In this document: in pieces, positions 1-12,552 of the stretch | Position numbering within the stretch: position 1 is the first letter of the stretch | How the letters are laid out: each line of letters starts with the position of its first letter | Source of the DNA: Ramlibacter ginsenosidimutans | Lineage (GTDB): Bacteria > Pseudomonadota > Gammaproteobacteria > Burkholderiales > Burkholderiaceae_C | Assembly: GCF_016654015.1 (NCBI RefSeq) | Contig: NZ_JAEPWM010000010.1 | Location: 145,773 to 209,772 of the forward strand | DNA length: 64,000 nucleotides | Reading direction: 5' to 3' | Translations under genes and position numbers: made by a program | The notes under the pieces: model-generated | Database searches by the model: none | What the model saw: only the letters and a program-made list of their open reading frames with translations | Told to the model about the DNA's origin: nothing

Positions 1-2004
1 CCTGCGCTCGGCACGTTCACGCTCGAATGCGAAGGTGCGCCGGACTTGCTGTTCACGGAGAACGAGACCAACAGCGAGCGCCTGTTCGGTACGCCCAACA
101 CGACGCCCTACGTGAAGGACGGCATCCACGCGTACGTGGTGCAGGGGCGCGCGGACGCGGTCAATCCGCAGCAGGTCGGCACCAAGGCGGCGGCGCACTA
201 TCGCCTGAGCGTCGGCCCCGGGCAGACGGCGACGCTGCGCCTGCGGCTGCACGAGGGCCCGGCCGCCAATGCGTTCAAGGATTTCACCGCGACGATGCGG
301 GCTCGCCAGCGCGAGGCCGACGCCTTCTACGCAGAGACGCTGCCGAAGTCGCTCAACGACGACCAGCGCAACGTGATGCGCCAGGCGCTCGCGGGCATGC
401 TGTGGGGCAAGCAGTTCTACCACTACGACGTGGAGCGCTGGCTCGAGGAACGCGGCGCGCGCCCGTTCGAGCACCGCGGCAAGCTGCAGCGCAACGAGCA
501 GTGGGGGCACATGGTCAATGCGGACGTGATCTCGATGCCGGACAAGTGGGAGTACCCGTGGTACGCCGCGTGGGACCTCGCGTTCCACGTGCTGGCCCTG
601 ACGCTGGTCGACGAGGACTTCGGCAAGCAGCAGCTGGACCTGATGCTGCGTGCGCAGTACCTGCACCCGAGCGGCCAGATCCCCGCGTACGAATGGAACT
701 TCGGCGACGTGAACCCGCCCGTGCACGCGTGGGCGACGATGTTCACCTACGGCCTGCAGGCCCGCCGCGGCGAGGCCGACCTGGACTGGCTGGAACGCAT
801 GTTCAGCAAGCTGTCGCTGAACTTCACGTGGTGGGTGAACCGCAAGGACCGCACCGGCAGCAACGTGTTCGAGGGCGGCTTCCTGGGCCTGGACAACATC
901 GGCGTGTTCGACCGCAGCTCGCCGCTGCCGACCGGGGGCTACCTGGAACAGGCGGACGGGACCGCGTGGATGGCGCTGTTCTGCCAGGGCATGCTGGAAA
1001 TGGCCGTCGAGCTCGCGCTCGCCCGCCCCGCGCATGCCGACATGGCCGTGAAGTACCTGCAGCACTTCCTGTTGATCGGCGCGTCCATGATGCATGCCGG
1101 CGAAGGCGCGGGCATGTGGGACGAGGAGGACGGGTTCTTCTACGACGTGCTGCGGCTGCCGGACGGCCGGGCCGAGCGCCTGAAGGTGCGCTCGATGGTG
1201 GGCCTGCTGCCGCTGTGCGCCGTGACGGTGTACGACGGCAAGCTGATGGCGGCGCATCCCGAACTGGCCGAACGCGTCGCGCAAGGACTGCGCGTGCGCC
1301 CGGCGCTGGCGGCCTTCATCCATGATCCGAAAAAGCAGGGGTACGCCGGCCGCCGCATGGCGTCGCTGCTGGACGAAGGCAAGCTGCGGCGCATGCTGGC
1401 GCGCATGCTGGACGAGAACGAGTTCTTCGGGCCGTGCGGCATCCGCTCGCTGTCACGCCACCACGAGGCGCATCCGTTCGTGCTGCACGCCGGCGGCCAG
1501 GAATACCGCGTGGGCTACCTGCCCGCCGAATCGGACAGCGGCATGTTCGGCGGCAATTCCAACTGGCGCGGGCCGGTGTGGATGCCGGTGAACGCGCTGA
1601 TCATCCGCGCGCTGCTGCAGTACTACCGCTACTACGGCGACGAGTTCACCGTCGAATGCCCGACCGGCTCGGGGCACCGCATGACGCTGTACCAGGTGGC
1701 CGAGGAGCTGGGGCGGCGCCTGTGCAGCATCTTCCTGCGCGATGCGGACGGCCGCCGGCCTGTCTACGGCGGCGCGCGCAAGTTCCAGGAGGACCCGCAC
1801 TGGCGCGACTTGGTGCTTTTCTACGAATATTTCCACGGCGACAACGGCGCGGGCCTGGGGGCCAGCCACCAGACCGGCTGGACGGGGGTGGTGGCGCGCA
1901 TCATGGACCTGTTCGCCACGAACACCGCCGAGGGGTGGCTCGGCAGCGGACGCGAGAAGAGCTTGCTCCAGGCCTCGCGGACCGAGGCATCGCGGCGCGC
2001 GTGA
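1..2004 (+). CDS. GH63/MGH1-like glucosidase (5' end outside window)
   Basis: The reading frame is open from base 1, so the true start lies upstream; 667 residues are visible. The C-terminal part carries the (alpha/alpha)6-barrel signatures of glycoside hydrolase family 63 and MGH1-like enzymes: a NWRGPVW motif near 1560-1581, and HGDNGAGLGASHQTGWTG near 1837-1890. Family members hydrolyse alpha-glucosidic or mannosyl-glycerate-type linkages, often in compatible-solute or glycogen-related metabolism. The visible part has no signal peptide, but the N-terminus is missing. A rho-independent terminator follows at 2096-2126, so this is the last gene of its transcript. The family is well supported. 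The substrate cannot be told from sequence. Confidence 0.85.
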   Translation, partial: PALGTFTLECEGAPDLLFTENETNSERLFGTPNTTPYVKDGIHAYVVQGRADAVNPQQVGTKAAAHYRLSVGPGQTATLRLRLHEGPAANAFKDFTATMRARQREADAFYAETLPKSLNDDQRNVMRQALAGMLWGKQFYHYDVERWLEERGARPFEHRGKLQRNEQWGHMVNADVISMPDKWEYPWYAAWDLAFHVLALTLVDEDFGKQQLDLMLRAQYLHPSGQIPAYEWNFGDVNPPVHAWATMFTYGLQARRGEADLDWLERMFSKLSLNFTWWVNRKDRTGSNVFEGGFLGLDNIGVFDRSSPLPTGGYLEQADGTAWMALFCQGMLEMAVELALARPAHADMAVKYLQHFLLIGASMMHAGEGAGMWDEEDGFFYDVLRLPDGRAERLKVRSMVGLLPLCAVTVYDGKLMAAHPELAERVAQGLRVRPALAAFIHDPKKQGYAGRRMASLLDEGKLRRMLARMLDENEFFGPCGIRSLSRHHEAHPFVLHAGGQEYRVGYLPAESDSGMFGGNSNWRGPVWMPVNALIIRALLQYYRYYGDEFTVECPTGSGHRMTLYQVAEELGRRLCSIFLRDADGRRPVYGGARKFQEDPHWRDLVLFYEYFHGDNGAGLGASHQTGWTGVVARIMDLFATNTAEGWLGSGREKSLLQASRTEASRRA

Positions 2005-2095
2005 GCCCCTGGCCGCAGAGCCGGCTGCCGCCCCACGAAGGCCATTCGGCCGTCCGTCATACGCTCTTGGCCGATTAGGAACATAATGCTGGTGC

Positions 2096-2126
2096 GTCAG
2101 GGCCGATAGCGGCTCTGACATTTTTT
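2096..2126 (+). terminator. Rho-independent terminator after the GH63-like gene
   Basis: A 10-bp stem (one G-T pair) runs 2096-2105 with 2110-2119 around the loop ATAG. It is followed by A and six T at 2121-2126. This is the canonical layout for intrinsic termination on the plus strand and separates the glucosidase from the RRM gene. Confidence 0.8.
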
Positions 2127-2219
2127 GCGATGATCGGTCAGTTTGCCTTTTCGAATCCACTCCCATGCGTTTGTGATTGCGTCCGGACTCCATCGCTACA
2201 ACCACACCATGGAGTCCTC

Positions 2220-2573
2220 TTGGGCAACAAACTTTACGTGGGCAATCTGCCCTATTCTTTCCGCGACAGCGACATGGAACAGGCCTTCGGCCAGTTCGGC
2301 ACCGTTCAATCCGCCAAGGTCATGATGGAGCGCGACACCGGCCGCTCCAAGGGCTTCGGCTTCGTCGAAATGAGCAACCCGGCCGAGGCGCAAGCCGCGA
2401 TCGCCGGCATGAACGGCCAGGAACACGGTGGCCGCGGCCTCGTGGTCAATGAAGCCCGTCCGATGGAGCCCCGCACTGGCGGCGGTGGCGGCGGCGGCTA
2501 CGGTGGTGGCGGCAACGGCGGCAACGGCGGTGGCTTCGGTGGCGGCAACGGCGGCGGACAACGCCGCTACTGA
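2220..2573 (+). CDS. Glycine-rich RNA-binding protein, single RRM domain
   Basis: This is a 117-residue RNA-binding protein of the cold-inducible glycine-rich type. The RRM occupies about residues 3-80, with RNP2 (KLYVGNLPY) near the start and RNP1 (KGFGFVEM) in the middle. A Gly/Asn-rich tail ends in QRRY. The chosen start is TTG at 2220: GGAG lies five bases upstream at 2211-2214, and the RRM begins right after. Upstream in-frame starts would add unrelated residues. Proteins of this kind bind single-stranded RNA and often act as RNA chaperones in the cold. Its stop overlaps the IF-1 start in TGATG, so the two are probably translationally coupled. Confidence 0.9.
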   Translation: MGNKLYVGNLPYSFRDSDMEQAFGQFGTVQSAKVMMERDTGRSKGFGFVEMSNPAEAQAAIAGMNGQEHGGRGLVVNEARPMEPRTGGGGGGGYGGGGNGGNGGGFGGGNGGGQRRY

Positions 2574-2839
2574 TGGCCAAGGAAGAACTCATCGAGATGC
2601 GCGGGCGCGTGGAGGAAATCCTCCCCGACTCCCGATGCCGTGTGAAGCTGTCCAACGGCCACGAGCTCGTGGCCTATACCGGCGGCAAGATGAAGAAACA
2701 CCGCATCCGCATCATCGCGGGTGATGACGTGACGCTGGAACTGTCGCCCTACGACCTCACGAAGGGGCGGATCATGTTCCGCCACCTGCCTGAGCGCAGG
2801 CCGTTCACGCCCGGCTCACGGCCACCCGTGCGTCGCTGA
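2573..2839 (+). CDS. infA: Translation initiation factor IF-1 (second-copy type)
   Basis: This is IF-1, an S1/OB-fold protein that binds the 30S A site and assists IF-2 and IF-3 in start-codon selection. The 88-residue product opens [11 protein letters not shown] and contains the family signatures [26 protein letters not shown] and [10 protein letters not shown]. It is longer than the usual 72 residues because of a Pro/Arg-rich tail ([16 protein letters not shown]). The gene lies outside a ribosomal-protein cluster and overlaps the RRM gene by one base. This is the arrangement expected of an accessory infA2, perhaps cold-linked. A strong terminator follows immediately. Family identity is secure; the accessory role is inferred. 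Confidence 0.93.
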   Translation: MAKEELIEMRGRVEEILPDSRCRVKLSNGHELVAYTGGKMKKHRIRIIAGDDVTLELSPYDLTKGRIMFRHLPERRPFTPGSRPPVRR

Positions 2840-2844
2840 AGAGA

Positions 2845-2868
2845 AGCCCCGCTTGCGGGGCTTTTTTT
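2845..2868 (+). terminator. Rho-independent terminator after infA
   Basis: The arms AGCCCCGC (2845-2852) and GCGGGGCT (2855-2862) are perfectly complementary. They are followed by a run of T to 2868, six bases after the infA stop. It ends the RRM-infA transcript. Confidence 0.9.
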
Positions 2869-2888
2869 ATGGCGCGGCGCGGCCTAGC

Positions 2889-3374
2889 TCAGGAGGCCTT
2901 CGCCTGCTTGCCCTTCCGGTACTCCTCGACGCTGCGCTTGAGGTCCGTGTATTCCTCGCAAGGCAGAAAGCACAGCTTGTCCAGCGTCTTGAGTTCCTGC
3001 TCCGCCTTGGACAGGTCGCCGACCTGCAGGTAGGCCTCGCCCAGGTACTCGTGCGCGCCGCGGTGCTTCGGATCGATCTTCAGGGCCTTGCCGTACGCAT
3101 CGAACGCTGGCTGCATGTGGCCCAGGCGGCGCTGCGCATGACCGAGTTCGTTCCAGGCGTCGGCGTCGTTGGGCTCGCGCTGCGTATACGTGCCCATGCG
3201 CGCGACCACCTGATTCCAGTCCTTGCTCTTCACCGCGGCCATGCCGGCTGCGTAGTCAGGGTCCTTGCTGCGGGCCGACGGAGGCGCTTCGTCCCCGCCG
3301 CCGCCGGCCGCCAGCGCGGCGACGGGCCAGGCCAGGACGAAGCCGCAGGCAATCGCGACCAGGTGATGCTTCAT
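2889..3374 (-). CDS. Exported tetratricopeptide repeat protein
   Basis: This 161-residue protein has a Sec signal peptide (MKHHLVAIACGFVLAWPVAALA, cleavage near residue 22), so it is probably periplasmic. The mature part holds about three TPR units, including WNELGHAQRRLGHMQPAFDAYGKALK and HEYLGEAYLQVGDLSKAEQEL-like helices. A short Cys pair (CFLPCEEY) lies near the C-terminus. TPRs mediate protein-protein contact; no enzymatic domain is seen. The gene stands alone, convergent with infA and divergent from the lipoprotein at 3610. Its specific role is unknown. Confidence 0.85.
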   Translation of the reverse strand: MKHHLVAIACGFVLAWPVAALAAGGGGDEAPPSARSKDPDYAAGMAAVKSKDWNQVVARMGTYTQREPNDADAWNELGHAQRRLGHMQPAFDAYGKALKIDPKHRGAHEYLGEAYLQVGDLSKAEQELKTLDKLCFLPCEEYTDLKRSVEEYRKGKQAKAS

Positions 3375-3609
3375 GGAAAGCTCCTCGTGCGGGATGGGCA
3401 GGGGAGCTTAGTCCTGCCTCCGCCGCCGCGCATCCATCCCCACCAGGCGGCGAGGGGCAAGGAATAAACGCGTCCCGCGCGGCGTTCATTGGGGTCCGCC
3501 GCCGGCTTGGCCCGGTTCGCCGGCGGCAGCCGCGCGATTGCGCGATGCGCCTGCGTGCGTACACTGCATCGACACCCGCCGGCTGGCGCCGGTCGCGAGG
3601 ATCACCACG

Positions 3610-4101
3610 ATGCGCCGACGCGCCTTGTCCGCCCTGCCCTTGCTGTTGCTGGCCGGCTGCGCTTCGCTCTCGGCGCTTGATCCCCTGCGGGTGCAGCTCG
3701 CCGGCCTGGAGCCGCTGCCGAGCGAAGGACTCGAGCTGCGCTTCCTGGCGAAGCTGCGCGTGCAGAACCCGAACGCGCAAGACGTCCCCTTCAACGGCGT
3801 GTCCGTCGAACTCACTCTGCAAGGCAATGCCGTTGCTTCCGGCGTGAGCAACGCCAGCGGCACGCTGCCCGCGTACGGCGAGGCAGTGCTGGACTTGCCG
3901 GTGAGCCTGTCGGCCGTGAGCGTGGCGCGCACCGTTCTCGACTTCATCCTGGGCAAAGGGTCGCCCAGCATCGAGTACGCAATGCGCGGCAAGCTGGGCA
4001 CGGGCTGGGGTGCGATGCGCTTCGAGTCGCGTGGACAGGTGGATATGACGGGCGGGCTGGGCGCGCAGAACGACGTGCAACGGAGCGTCCCGCCCGTTTG
4101 A
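3610..4101 (+). CDS. LEA type 2 / WHy-domain lipoprotein
   Basis: The product has 163 residues. It begins MRRRALSALPLLLLAGC, a lipoprotein signal with the lipidated Cys at residue 17, so it is membrane-anchored on the periplasmic side. The rest matches the LEA14/WHy beta-sandwich: an N-terminal strand on 'leading to amphipathic beta strands', then FLAKLRVQNPNAQDVPFNG and a later VPV-type hydrophobic strand pattern. Such domains are linked to desiccation or stress tolerance. ATG at 3610 is preferred because GAGG lies at 3597-3600 and the signal peptide starts there; the longer open frame upstream is not signal-like. The exact function is unknown. Confidence 0.8.
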   Translation: MRRRALSALPLLLLAGCASLSALDPLRVQLAGLEPLPSEGLELRFLAKLRVQNPNAQDVPFNGVSVELTLQGNAVASGVSNASGTLPAYGEAVLDLPVSLSAVSVARTVLDFILGKGSPSIEYAMRGKLGTGWGAMRFESRGQVDMTGGLGAQNDVQRSVPPV

Positions 4102-4131
4102 GATTCGGGGTCGGCGCGCCGGGCGCGCGTC

Positions 4132-5346
4132 TCAGGCGGCGGCCGGCGCCAGGCGCTCGCTGCGCAGCGCCACCGTGAACGCGACCTGCGACAGCGCCGT
4201 CGCCGTCACCATCACCGTCAGTGCGGACAGCGCCGGGTCGTGCCCCAGTGCGGCGAGCGCGGTGCAAATGGCGCCGATGCCCATCTGCGCGCACCCATAG
4301 AGGCCCGCGGCGGCGCCCACCAGGCGCGGCTCCACGCTGATGGCCTTCGCCAGCGCCGCGGGGCTGGTCATGCCGGAGCCGCAGGTGAAGAACAGCATGA
4401 CGCCGATCGTGTTCATCACGTCCAGGCGCCCGAGCAGCACGATGGCCAGCAGCACGATCGCGGCGGCCAGGCTCAAGGTGTTCCCGATCCGCACCAGGCG
4501 CCCCGCCGGGATCGTGCGTGACAGCCGGCTCGTGAGGGCGTTGCCGACCGCCATGCCCAGCACCATCAGTCCCGCATAGAGGCCGACCAGCTGCACGGGC
4601 TGGTGCAGCTCGTTCACGAAGATGAAGGGCACCGCGGCGAGGAAGGCATACACGCACGTGGTCGCCGATCCGCCGCCCAGCGCGAAGCCGGTGAAGCGCG
4701 GCGACGACAGCAGCTCGCGGTAGTCGCGCAGCAGCGGCTTCACGCCCAGGCGGCCGCTGGGCGCCCAGGTTTCGGGCAGCAGGCGCCAGGTGAACCAGAG
4801 CGTGATCGCGCCGCCGACGGCCAGCAGCAGGAAGATCGAGCGCCAGCCGAAGCTCGCGGACAGCGCGCCGCCGACCATGGGGGCGAGGCCGGGGCCGATC
4901 AGGATCATCAGGTTCAACAGGGCCAACTGGCGCACGGCGGAGTCGGCGTGCGTGGTGTCGCGCACGATGGCGCGGCCGAGCGCGAGCCCGGCGCAGCCAC
5001 CGAGGGCCTGCACCAGCCGCGCCGCGAGCAAGGTGCGCAGGCCCGGCGCCACACCGGCGGCGACGCTGCCCACCGCATACAGCGAGAGCCCCACGATCAG
5101 CATGGGGCGGCGGCCGAGCGCGTCGGACAGCGGTCCGTAGAACAGTTGCCCGAGCGCCAGGCCGGTGATGTAGATGCTGATGGCCATCTGCATCTCGCCC
5201 GCGGTGGTGCCGAGGCCGCGTGCCGCGGCGGGCAGCGCGGGCACGAACATGTGCATGGCCATGGTGCCGCTCAGGGTGATGAGCACCAGCAGCCAGAGGG
5301 GCGGAGCGGCGCGGCCGTTCGAGTCGCCGTGGCCGGGGGAAGTCAC
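4132..5346 (-). CDS. Bcr/CflA family multidrug efflux transporter (MFS)
   Basis: This is a 404-residue, 12-helix major facilitator of the DHA1 drug:H+ antiporter group. The motif-A region LFYGPLSDALGRRP follows helix 2, and motif GRAIVRD near helix 4-5 is typical of Bcr/CflA proteins. It sits in the inner membrane and would export drugs or small metabolites such as sulfonamides, bicyclomycin or cysteine; the true substrate is not deducible. Translation starts at GTG 5346. Its promoter must lie in the 73-base gap shared with the 3' end of dnaE2. It stands alone on the minus strand. Confidence 0.88.
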   Translation of the reverse strand: MTSPGHGDSNGRAAPPLWLLVLITLSGTMAMHMFVPALPAAARGLGTTAGEMQMAISIYITGLALGQLFYGPLSDALGRRPMLIVGLSLYAVGSVAAGVAPGLRTLLAARLVQALGGCAGLALGRAIVRDTTHADSAVRQLALLNLMILIGPGLAPMVGGALSASFGWRSIFLLLAVGGAITLWFTWRLLPETWAPSGRLGVKPLLRDYRELLSSPRFTGFALGGGSATTCVYAFLAAVPFIFVNELHQPVQLVGLYAGLMVLGMAVGNALTSRLSRTIPAGRLVRIGNTLSLAAAIVLLAIVLLGRLDVMNTIGVMLFFTCGSGMTSPAALAKAISVEPRLVGAAAGLYGCAQMGIGAICTALAALGHDPALSALTVMVTATALSQVAFTVALRSERLAPAAA

Positions 5347-5419
5347 GCCGTCATTGTAGGGACCGTGGTGCGTGCGGGCCGCGCGCGAACGAAAGACTTC
5401 CGCCGCCGCGCTCGGGGAC

Positions 5420-8587
<3,168 letters not shown>

Positions 8588-8597
8588 GCGGGCTCCT

Positions 8598-9878
8598 TCA
8601 GGCGTAGAGGCCGTGCAGGAACCATTGCGGCTGGTCCTGCTCGGCGCTCAGGCGCTCACGGTAGATCCACAGCAGGCCGGCCTTTTCGCTGCGGGCGACG
8701 AAGTAGTCGCGCAGCACGGGCGCCTGCGCTTGCGGATCCCACCAGGCGGCTTCGACGCGGCGCGCGCGCGTGAGCAACTGCAGCTTGCCCTGGTACCAGG
8801 CCTGCTCGCCTTTCACCTGCAGCTTCAGCGGCGCGTTCAGCAACCAGGGCGGCGACAGCGCATCCTCGTTTTCCTTCGCGTCGACGGGTGACGCACTCGC
8901 CGAGAGCGCCGGCACCCATTCCTGCATGGACTCGGGCCGGTGGTCCTGCCGCTCGCGCAGGCAGGTCACGTTCTGCTCGCCCAGGCGCACGCTCAGGCGC
9001 TCCAGCAGCTCGTGCAGCTTCTCGCCGGGCTTCTGGTCTTCCGGCAGGAGGCTGGTGGTGGCGCCGCCCCAGGGCACGGTCTCGATCGTGCGCAGCCGCA
9101 AGTGATTGGCCGGCGCGGAGATCGTCGCGCGGGACAGTTGCTCGGACGCGAGGCGGCGCAGGTGCCGCAAGTCCTGCGTGGCCTGCGCCGTGCGCAGCGT
9201 GAGCTTCTCGGTGGGCGGCAGCAGCTTGCCGTCCAGGCGCTTCAGGTCCAGCGTCCACTCCAGCTCCAGCGCCAGCACGCCGCGGTTGCGGGCCTGCAGC
9301 CAGGCCTGCAGGCGGCCGAGGAGATGCCCGGCGCACATCAGCAGTTCCGGCGCGGAGGTCGCCAGCATGGGCAGCTCCTGGTCCTGGTCGAACGCGGCGG
9401 GCAGCGCCATCCAGTCGTAGCGCTCGGCCCGCTGGCCCACGGCCTGGTCGATCGCATCGAGCAGGTCCTTGCCGAAACGGCGCGCGACACCGGCACGGGG
9501 CAGTGCGCTCAACTGGCCCAGCGTGGTCACGCCGATGCGTTCCAACGTCGCCACGTGGGGTCGTGCGGCAGTGAACGTCGCCAGCGGCAAGCCTTCGGGG
9601 ATGCACTCGGGCAGCATCCGCCCTTCGCGTTGCAGGCGCAGCAGGGACAGAGCGACCAGGCCGGTCGGCCCCGTGGCCCAGGGAATGGAGCGCAGGCCGC
9701 TTTCCTTCAGCAGCCGGCGCAGCAAGCGCTTGCGGCCGCCGAACAGGCGCTCGGAAGCGCCCACCTCCAGCAACAGGGCTTCGTCGACGAAGGCGACCCG
9801 GGGGGTGAACTGCAGGCAGCGCCATCCCCAGGCCGTCGCATCGTCATCCGGCGAGGCTTGGAGTGCGATCCAGTACAT
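8598..9878 (-). CDS. imuB: ImuB, Y-family polymerase-like mutasome hub
   Basis: The product has 426 residues starting MYWIALQASPDDD, as ImuB proteins usually do. ATG 9878 is therefore preferred over an upstream start at 9995 that would add 39 Arg/Pro-rich residues. The body has the Y-family fold (LQFTPRVAFVDEALLLEVGASERLFGG, then a helix-hairpin-helix IGVTTLGQLSALPRAGVARRFG). ImuB proteins lack the polymerase catalytic acidic residues and act as an adaptor that binds the beta clamp, ImuA and DnaE2. The start overlaps the end of imuA by 35 bases, indicating translational coupling. Confidence 0.94.
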   Translation of the reverse strand: MYWIALQASPDDDATAWGWRCLQFTPRVAFVDEALLLEVGASERLFGGRKRLLRRLLKESGLRSIPWATGPTGLVALSLLRLQREGRMLPECIPEGLPLATFTAARPHVATLERIGVTTLGQLSALPRAGVARRFGKDLLDAIDQAVGQRAERYDWMALPAAFDQDQELPMLATSAPELLMCAGHLLGRLQAWLQARNRGVLALELEWTLDLKRLDGKLLPPTEKLTLRTAQATQDLRHLRRLASEQLSRATISAPANHLRLRTIETVPWGGATTSLLPEDQKPGEKLHELLERLSVRLGEQNVTCLRERQDHRPESMQEWVPALSASASPVDAKENEDALSPPWLLNAPLKLQVKGEQAWYQGKLQLLTRARRVEAAWWDPQAQAPVLRDYFVARSEKAGLLWIYRERLSAEQDQPQWFLHGLYA

Positions 9879-10566
9879 GCGATCCGGGGGTGGGAAGGGG
9901 CGTGCCGGCGCGGCGCGCGGAACGGGCGGCCAGCAACGAGGAGAGCAGCGGCGTCTGCGAGCGCAGCACCAGCGGCTGCAGCAAGGGAGGACCACGCCGC
10001 TTCAGCAGCACGACCTCCAGCTGGTCGGTGCCCTGCACCAGCAAGCGCAGCCGCGCGGGCGACGACTGCTCGCGCGCGCTGGCCGGACGGAACACCACCA
10101 GCAGCTTCTGGCCGCCCTGGGCCGTGAGGTGCAGGCGGCGCAGGTCCTCGCTGCGTGCCTGCGGGATCCAGGCCAGCACCGCGCTCACGTCGGCGCAGCG
10201 CAAGGCCTGCTCCGCGGCCCACAGGCGCGCCCGCATGCTGTCCGCGTGCACGCACAACATGCGCTCGGGGGCAATGCCCTGCGCCCGCAGGCTGGGACCG
10301 AAAGGCTGGTATGGTGGATGCACCAGCAAGGCGGGATCGCCCTGCTTCACCGCGCTTGCCAGGGCCGGGCCGAGGAGTTGCCAGACGTGCCGCGAGGCAT
10401 CCTGCTGCAGCACCTCCACCAGGTTGCCCAGGGGCCAGCCGCCGCCGGGAAGATGGCCATCGAGCACGCCGTGTCCCGTGGGCAGCACCTGCTCCTGCGC
10501 CGACGCCAGTTCCCTGCCCCGCCAGACGTGGGGCAGTTGGGAAAGCGGCGTGGCGAGAGGCTTCAT
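9844..10566 (-). CDS. imuA: ImuA, RecA-like translesion synthesis accessory protein
   Basis: The product has 240 residues starting MKPLATPLSQLPHVWRGREL at ATG 10566. A much longer open frame upstream is the antisense shadow of the ABC transporter. Typical ImuA segments are LPTGHGVLDGHLPGGGWPLGNLVEVL and LLVHPPYQPFGPSLRAQGI. The Walker A GKT of RecA is absent, as in most ImuA proteins. ImuA is the first gene of the SOS-inducible mutagenesis cassette and modulates ImuB recruitment. A LexA box lies 8 bases before the start codon. Its last 35 bases overlap imuB. Confidence 0.93.
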   Translation of the reverse strand: MKPLATPLSQLPHVWRGRELASAQEQVLPTGHGVLDGHLPGGGWPLGNLVEVLQQDASRHVWQLLGPALASAVKQGDPALLVHPPYQPFGPSLRAQGIAPERMLCVHADSMRARLWAAEQALRCADVSAVLAWIPQARSEDLRRLHLTAQGGQKLLVVFRPASAREQSSPARLRLLVQGTDQLEVVLLKRRGPPLLQPLVLRSQTPLLSSLLAARSARRAGTPLPTPGSHVLDRTPSLAG

Positions 10567-10574
10567 GGCGGGTC

Positions 10575-10590
10575 CTGGTGATTTATACAG
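10575..10590 (-). promoter_or_regulatory. LexA (SOS) box controlling imuA-imuB-dnaE2
   Basis: Read on the minus strand the site is CTGTATAAATCACCAG. It matches the CTG-N10-CAG LexA consensus, with the AT-rich centre expected. It ends nine bases before the imuA start codon, so bound LexA would block transcription initiation or early elongation. This fits SOS induction of the cassette as known in other proteobacteria. Confidence 0.85.
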
Positions 10591-10701
10591 TAACTCGCCG
10601 GGGTCCCGGTGGCAAGCCCTTCCGGCCTGCCCCGGACGCCCGCCGATTCCGTTAAAACCTCCCGGTCGGCCGCGTCGGCGCGACCTCCATGGAGTCCTTC
10701 G

Positions 10702-12552
10702 TTGTACCGGCTCTTCGAAAAACTGTTGCATCCCTACCCCGAGGCCGAGCCCGGGGAGCTGCCCAAGTCCTTCTTCCCCTTCGTGTGGGCGTGCACGGAA
10801 GGCTCGCGGGTCTATCTGCTGCTGCTGGCCGTGCTGAGCGCGGCCATTTCCGGCTGGGAGGCGTGGCTGTTCGCCGTGCTCGGGCATGTGGTGGACTGGC
10901 TCACGCATGCGAAACCCGAACTGCTGTGGCAGCAGGAACGCGGGACCATGCTCGCCTTCGCGCTGTTCCTGTTCTCCAGCATCGCGCTGGTCGGCTTCCA
11001 CACCTTCTTCAAGCACCAGACGCTGGCCATCAACTTCACGCTGCGGCTGCGCTGGATCTTCCACCGCATGATGCTGGGCCAGAGCCTGAGCTTCTATTCG
11101 GACGAGTTCGCCGGCCGCATCACGACCAAGGTGATGCAGACGGCGCTGGCGGTGCGCGAGACGCTGTTCACCGTGATCGAGGTGGTGATCGCCATCGGCG
11201 TCTACTTCATCACCATCATCGCGCTGGCCGGCAGCTTCGACACCCAGCTGATGCTGCCCTTCCTCATCTGGCTGGCGGCCTATGGCACCTCGTGCGTGTA
11301 TTTCGTGCCGCGGCTCGCGCGCATCGGCAAGAAGCAGGCGGACGCGCGCGCGATGATGACCGGCCGCATCACCGACGCCTACACCAACATCTCCACCGTC
11401 AAGCTGTTCTCGCACACGCAGCGCGAAGCCGGCTTCGCGCGCCAGGCCATGACCGAGTTCATGAACTCGGGCTACCAGCAGATGCGGCTGGTGAGCAGCT
11501 TCGAGATCGTCAACCACACGCTGGTGGTGTCGCTCATCGTCGGCGCCTGCGGCTTTTCCGTCTGGCTGTGGACGCAGGGACAGGTCACGGCCGGCGCGGT
11601 CGCCGCCGTCACCGCGATGACGCTGCGCGTGAGCGGCATGTCGCACTGGATCATGTGGGAGATGGCGTCCCTGTTCGAGAACATCGGCACCATCCAGGAC
11701 GGCATCGTCACGCTGACCCGGCCGCGCCAGGTGCTGGATGCGCCCGACGCGCAGCCGCTGCAGGTGCAGCGCGGCGAGGTGCGCTTCGAGCACGTGCGCT
11801 TCGGCTACGGCAAGCCGCAGCCGATCATCGACGACTTCACGCTGGTGGTGCGTCCGGGCGAGAAGGTGGGGCTGATCGGCCGCTCCGGCGCGGGCAAGTC
11901 CACGCTGGTGAACCTGCTGCTGCGCTTCTATGACATCGAGGGCGGCCGCATCCTGATCGACGGCCAGGACATCGCGCACGTGACGCAGGACAGCCTGCGC
12001 GCCAACATCGGCATGGTCACGCAGGACACCTCGCTGCTGCACCGTTCCGTGCACGACAACATCCTCTACGGCCGGCCCACCGCCAGCGAAGAGGAGATGG
12101 TGCTGGCCGCCCGGCGCGCGCAGGCCGACGAATTCATCCGCAAGCTCACCGACCCGCAGGGCCGCAGCGGCTACGAAGCGCACGTGGGCGAGCGGGGCGT
12201 GAAGCTCTCGGGCGGACAACGCCAGCGTGTCGCGATCGCGCGCGTGATGCTCAAGGACGCGCCCATCCTGCTGCTGGACGAAGCGACCAGCGCGCTCGAC
12301 TCCGAAGTGGAAGCGGCGATCCAGGCCAGCCTGGAAGAACTGATGCAGGGCAAGACCGTGATCGCCATCGCGCACCGCCTCTCCACCATCGCCGCGCTCG
12401 ACCGGCTGGTGGTGATGGATGAAGGCCGCATCGTCGAGCAGGGCACGCACCGCGAACTGCTGGCGCAAGGCGGCCTGTACGCGAGCCTGTGGCAGCACCA
12501 GAGCGGCGGCTTCCTCGGCGAGAGCAGCGCGGAGGAGGAAGCGCTTGCCTAG
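10702..12552 (+). CDS. ABC exporter, fused permease and ATPase
   Basis: This half-transporter of 616 residues has a six-helix type-1 exporter domain (about residues 30-335) and an ATPase domain. The ATPase shows Walker [10 protein letters not shown], signature [13 protein letters not shown], Walker [13 protein letters not shown] and the switch His in IAIAHRLST. It would work as a homodimer in the inner membrane. TTG at 10702 is chosen because GGAG sits at 10691-10694 and the conserved [12 protein letters not shown] start follows; an upstream ATG at 10609 would overlap the imuA promoter region. The substrate is unknown. It overlaps the downstream glycosylase gene by eight bases. Confidence 0.9.
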   Translation: MYRLFEKLLHPYPEAEPGELPKSFFPFVWACTEGSRVYLLLLAVLSAAISGWEAWLFAVLGHVVDWLTHAKPELLWQQERGTMLAFALFLFSSIALVGFHTFFKHQTLAINFTLRLRWIFHRMMLGQSLSFYSDEFAGRITTKVMQTALAVRETLFTVIEVVIAIGVYFITIIALAGSFDTQLMLPFLIWLAAYGTSCVYFVPRLARIGKKQADARAMMTGRITDAYTNISTVKLFSHTQREAGFARQAMTEFMNSGYQQMRLVSSFEIVNHTLVVSLIVGACGFSVWLWTQGQVTAGAVAAVTAMTLRVSGMSHWIMWEMASLFENIGTIQDGIVTLTRPRQVLDAPDAQPLQVQRGEVRFEHVRFGYGKPQPIIDDFTLVVRPGEKVGLIGRSGAGKSTLVNLLLRFYDIEGGRILIDGQDIAHVTQDSLRANIGMVTQDTSLLHRSVHDNILYGRPTASEEEMVLAARRAQADEFIRKLTDPQGRSGYEAHVGERGVKLSGGQRQRVAIARVMLKDAPILLLDEATSALDSEVEAAIQASLEELMQGKTVIAIAHRLSTIAALDRLVVMDEGRIVEQGTHRELLAQGGLYASLWQHQSGGFLGESSAEEEALA

